Shown in pieces: positions 30,914-32,397 of a DNA stretch of 32,397 nt. The DNA comes from an uncultured Clostridia bacterium (GTDB lineage: Bacteria; Bacillota; Clostridia; Lachnospirales; Anaerotignaceae), in the NCBI GenBank assembly GCA_910587195.1, contig CAJUKL010000025.1, positions 1 to 32,397 on the forward strand. The letters are read 5' to 3'. Within the stretch, counting starts at the first letter, position 1; each line of letters opens with the position of its first letter. The notes beneath the pieces are model-generated. The model was given only the letters and a program-made list of their open reading frames with translations. It had not been told where the DNA came from and made no database searches. The translations under genes were made by a program, and so were the position numbers.

Positions 30914-32200
30914 TTATAAATTTTGATAAAGTTTTTTTCCAATACGCCTTACTTCATACATAACTTTTTCAATATCTATAGTATGAAATTGCCCATTTTC
31001 ATAGAGTATTTTACCATTTACCATAGTCATTTTGATGTCAGAAGGCAAAGTAGCATAAACCAAGGAAGAAATGACATCAATGCAAGGTAATAAGTTAATG
31101 GAATGATAATCAATAGCAATAATATCTGCTTGATTTCCTAGTTTTAAAGCACCTGTATTGGGGCGGCTTTGCGATAAAGCACCAGAATAAGAAGCCATTT
31201 TTAATACCTGTTCTGCTGGAAAAAGAGCAGGATTTTTATGAATTCCTTTTTGAAGCAATGCTGTTAATTTTATATCTTCTAAAAAGTTTAAATTATCGTT
31301 ACTAGCAACACCATCTGTACCAATGGAAATAGAAATACCTTTTTCAAGCAAAGAAGCCATATCTGCTAAGCCACTACCTAATTTTAAATTGCTCACTGGA
31401 CAGTGCGAAACAAATACTTTTTTATCTGCTAATATTTGCTTGTCTTGTTCTGTTAACCAGACGCAATGCGCTGCTGTTACATGATTTTCAAAAAGTCCTA
31501 AATCATTAAAATAGGCAACAGGTGTTTTTCCATGACGTGCAATACATTCATCAGTTTCTTTTTTGGTTTCTGCAAGATGAATGTGCATATTTGCTCCGAT
31601 TTCTTTTGCATATTCGCTAGCAGCTTTTGCAATCATAGGATTAGAAGTATATTCTGCATGAAGCCCGATATCTACTTTTAACTGTCCGCCATTGGCATTG
31701 TGGTAGGCTTGAAATAAATCTTTACTTTCTTGTACCATAGGAGCTTTTTCAAAAGGACTATCGTCAAAGCAAAGGATACCCATAGAAAGATTTGCATTAA
31801 TACCAGATTCTAATACAGCAGTAGCGCGGGATTCTCCAAAAAAATACATATCTGAAAAAGAAGTAACACCACTGCGCAATAATTCTGCAATGCCTAAGAG
31901 GGTACCAGAAAAAGCCCAATCTTTATTTAATCTATCTTCTAAAGGGAAAATTTTTTCAGAAAGCCAACGGTCAAGAGGTAGGTCTGCGCCAATACTGCGT
32001 AATAATGTCATTGGGATATGACTATGTGTATTGACAAAACCGGGCAAGAGCAATTTATTGGTATAATCATAGACAGCACCCGTATGGCGCATCGGTTTTT
32101 TAGTGCCAATATAAGTGATTTTGTCGTCTGTTACTTGTAGATATGCATTTTCTAGTATTTCTCCGTTTGGGCGTAAAATACTACAGTTTGAAAAAAGCAT
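30914..32200 (-). CDS. mtaD: MtaD-like 5'-methylthioadenosine/S-adenosylhomocysteine deaminase
   Basis: A 428-residue metal-dependent amidohydrolase of the MtaD/TrzN-like group, which deaminates MTA and SAH (or related adenosines). The metal and catalytic residues are all present: H59-S-H61 in NTHSHIPM, H208 and E211 in HIHLAET, H245 in AAHCVW, and D296 in IGTDGVASN. LRSGVTSFSDMYFF is also typical. This contrasts with the dihydroorotase-like protein in the same window, which lost several equivalent ligands. The exact substrate cannot be set by motif; other aminohydrolases of the family are possible. AAAGGAGG precedes the ATG. It is transcribed alone, with its own promoter and terminator. Confidence 0.92.
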   Translation of the reverse strand: MLFSNCSILRPNGEILENAYLQVTDDKITYIGTKKPMRHTGAVYDYTNKLLLPGFVNTHSHIPMTLLRSIGADLPLDRWLSEKIFPLEDRLNKDWAFSGTLLGIAELLRSGVTSFSDMYFFGESRATAVLESGINANLSMGILCFDDSPFEKAPMVQESKDLFQAYHNANGGQLKVDIGLHAEYTSNPMIAKAASEYAKEIGANMHIHLAETKKETDECIARHGKTPVAYFNDLGLFENHVTAAHCVWLTEQDKQILADKKVFVSHCPVSNLKLGSGLADMASLLEKGISISIGTDGVASNDNLNFLEDIKLTALLQKGIHKNPALFPAEQVLKMASYSGALSQSRPNTGALKLGNQADIIAIDYHSINLLPCIDVISSLVYATLPSDIKMTMVNGKILYENGQFHTIDIEKVMYEVRRIGKKLYQNL

Positions 32201-32239
32201 GAATATCCTCCTTTATGATAAATTATATTGTTCTATTCT

Positions 32240-32267
32240 ATTATACGGATAAGGAAAATAAAGTCAA
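32240..32267 (-). promoter_or_regulatory. SigA-type promoter of the amidohydrolase gene
   Basis: On the minus strand, TTGACT (complement of 32262-32267), 16 bases and TATAAT (complement of 32240-32245), about 40 bases before the start codon. The -35 sits in a GCTTGAC context, a motif that also recurs within the repeats. Confidence 0.75.
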
Positions 32268-32309
32268 GCACGCTTTCTTGAAGGACACGGCAACTGCATA
32301 AAAAATATT

Positions 32310-32397
32310 ATATATAAAAAAATTTAGAATTTGTTGCGTGTGCGAAAGGTAAAGTTTTTGGTCAAGCTTTTTTCACTTACTTTCTTGAAAGAAAGTA
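32310..32397 (-). repeat. Dispersed palindromic repeat, copy G (partial, at window edge)
   Basis: On the minus strand it reads: hairpin arm TACTTTC, loop TTTCAA, GAAAGTAAG, AAAAAAGCTTGACC, AAAAACTTT, ACCTTTCGCACACGCAACAA. The last 47 bases (32351-32397) are the exact inverted copy of positions 9-55. The 70 bases before it hold no recognisable gene. Confidence 0.85.

Noticed and set aside
1..32397. CRISPR array
   Set aside because: The repeats are dispersed over tens of kilobases in both orientations without regular spacers, so they are not a CRISPR array.
1..32397. tRNA genes or the SRP RNA gene
   Set aside because: No cloverleaf with a GGTTCRA-type T-loop and no SRP Alu or GGAA-type domain was recognised in the intergenic regions, including near ffh. 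A covariance search would be needed to exclude them fully.

Overview
The window looks like a low-GC, endospore-forming member of the Clostridia, possibly Lachnospiraceae-like. The DNA is AT-rich. It carries spoIVA and spoIVB, the Gram-positive division cluster (yggS, sepF, yggT, ylmH, divIVA), ylxM-ffh, and strong AGGAGG-type ribosome binding sites, with several TTG starts. I saw no rRNA, tRNA, CRISPR array, prophage or intact transposase.

Layout. (1) 80-1417, minus: an unrecognised two-part protein. (2) 1777-16800, minus: a long housekeeping run. Read in its own direction it is HlyD-like protein, yggS, sepF, yggT, ylmH, divIVA, aroB, lspA, rluD, pyrB-like, pyrC-like, smc, ftsY. The order matches the Bacillus-type ylm-divIVA-(ileS)-lspA-rluD-(pyrR-pyrP)-pyrB-pyrC neighbourhood, but aroB sits where ileS would be and a 214-bp inverted-repeat element lies where pyrR/pyrP would be. 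(3) 17078-18559, plus: spoIVA, with a likely SigE promoter. (4) 18583-21641, minus: an IS200/IS605-like remnant, a small helix-turn-helix protein, and a three-gene set (small acidic protein, lipoprotein, YbaK-like deacylase). (5) 22200-28609, plus: ylxM-ffh-rpsP-khpA-rimM-trmD, then a DUF402-like protein, radC, a PspC-domain protein and spoIVB. (6) 29027-32200, minus: a chemotaxis receptor and an MtaD-like amidohydrolase.

Three things stand out. First, the overlapping pyrB-pyrC pair has lost many catalytic residues in both products: three metal ligands and an Arg in the dihydroorotase, and several carbamoyl-phosphate residues in the transcarbamoylase. The folds look intact, so this may be a non-catalytic or repurposed pair. 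Second, a modular family of palindrome-rich intergenic repeats occurs at least seven times, including both window edges. Its hairpin arms vary between copies while mostly keeping their pairing. Inverted copies flank the 19.5-21.7 kb and 22.1-28.7 kb gene blocks, which may explain why smc-ftsY and ylxM-ffh, normally adjacent, lie far apart on opposite strands. Third, two omega-RNA-like right ends of IS200/IS605 elements remain without tnpA or tnpB, each abutting a terminator hairpin.

All product names come from reading motifs by eye. No database search or structure prediction was run.
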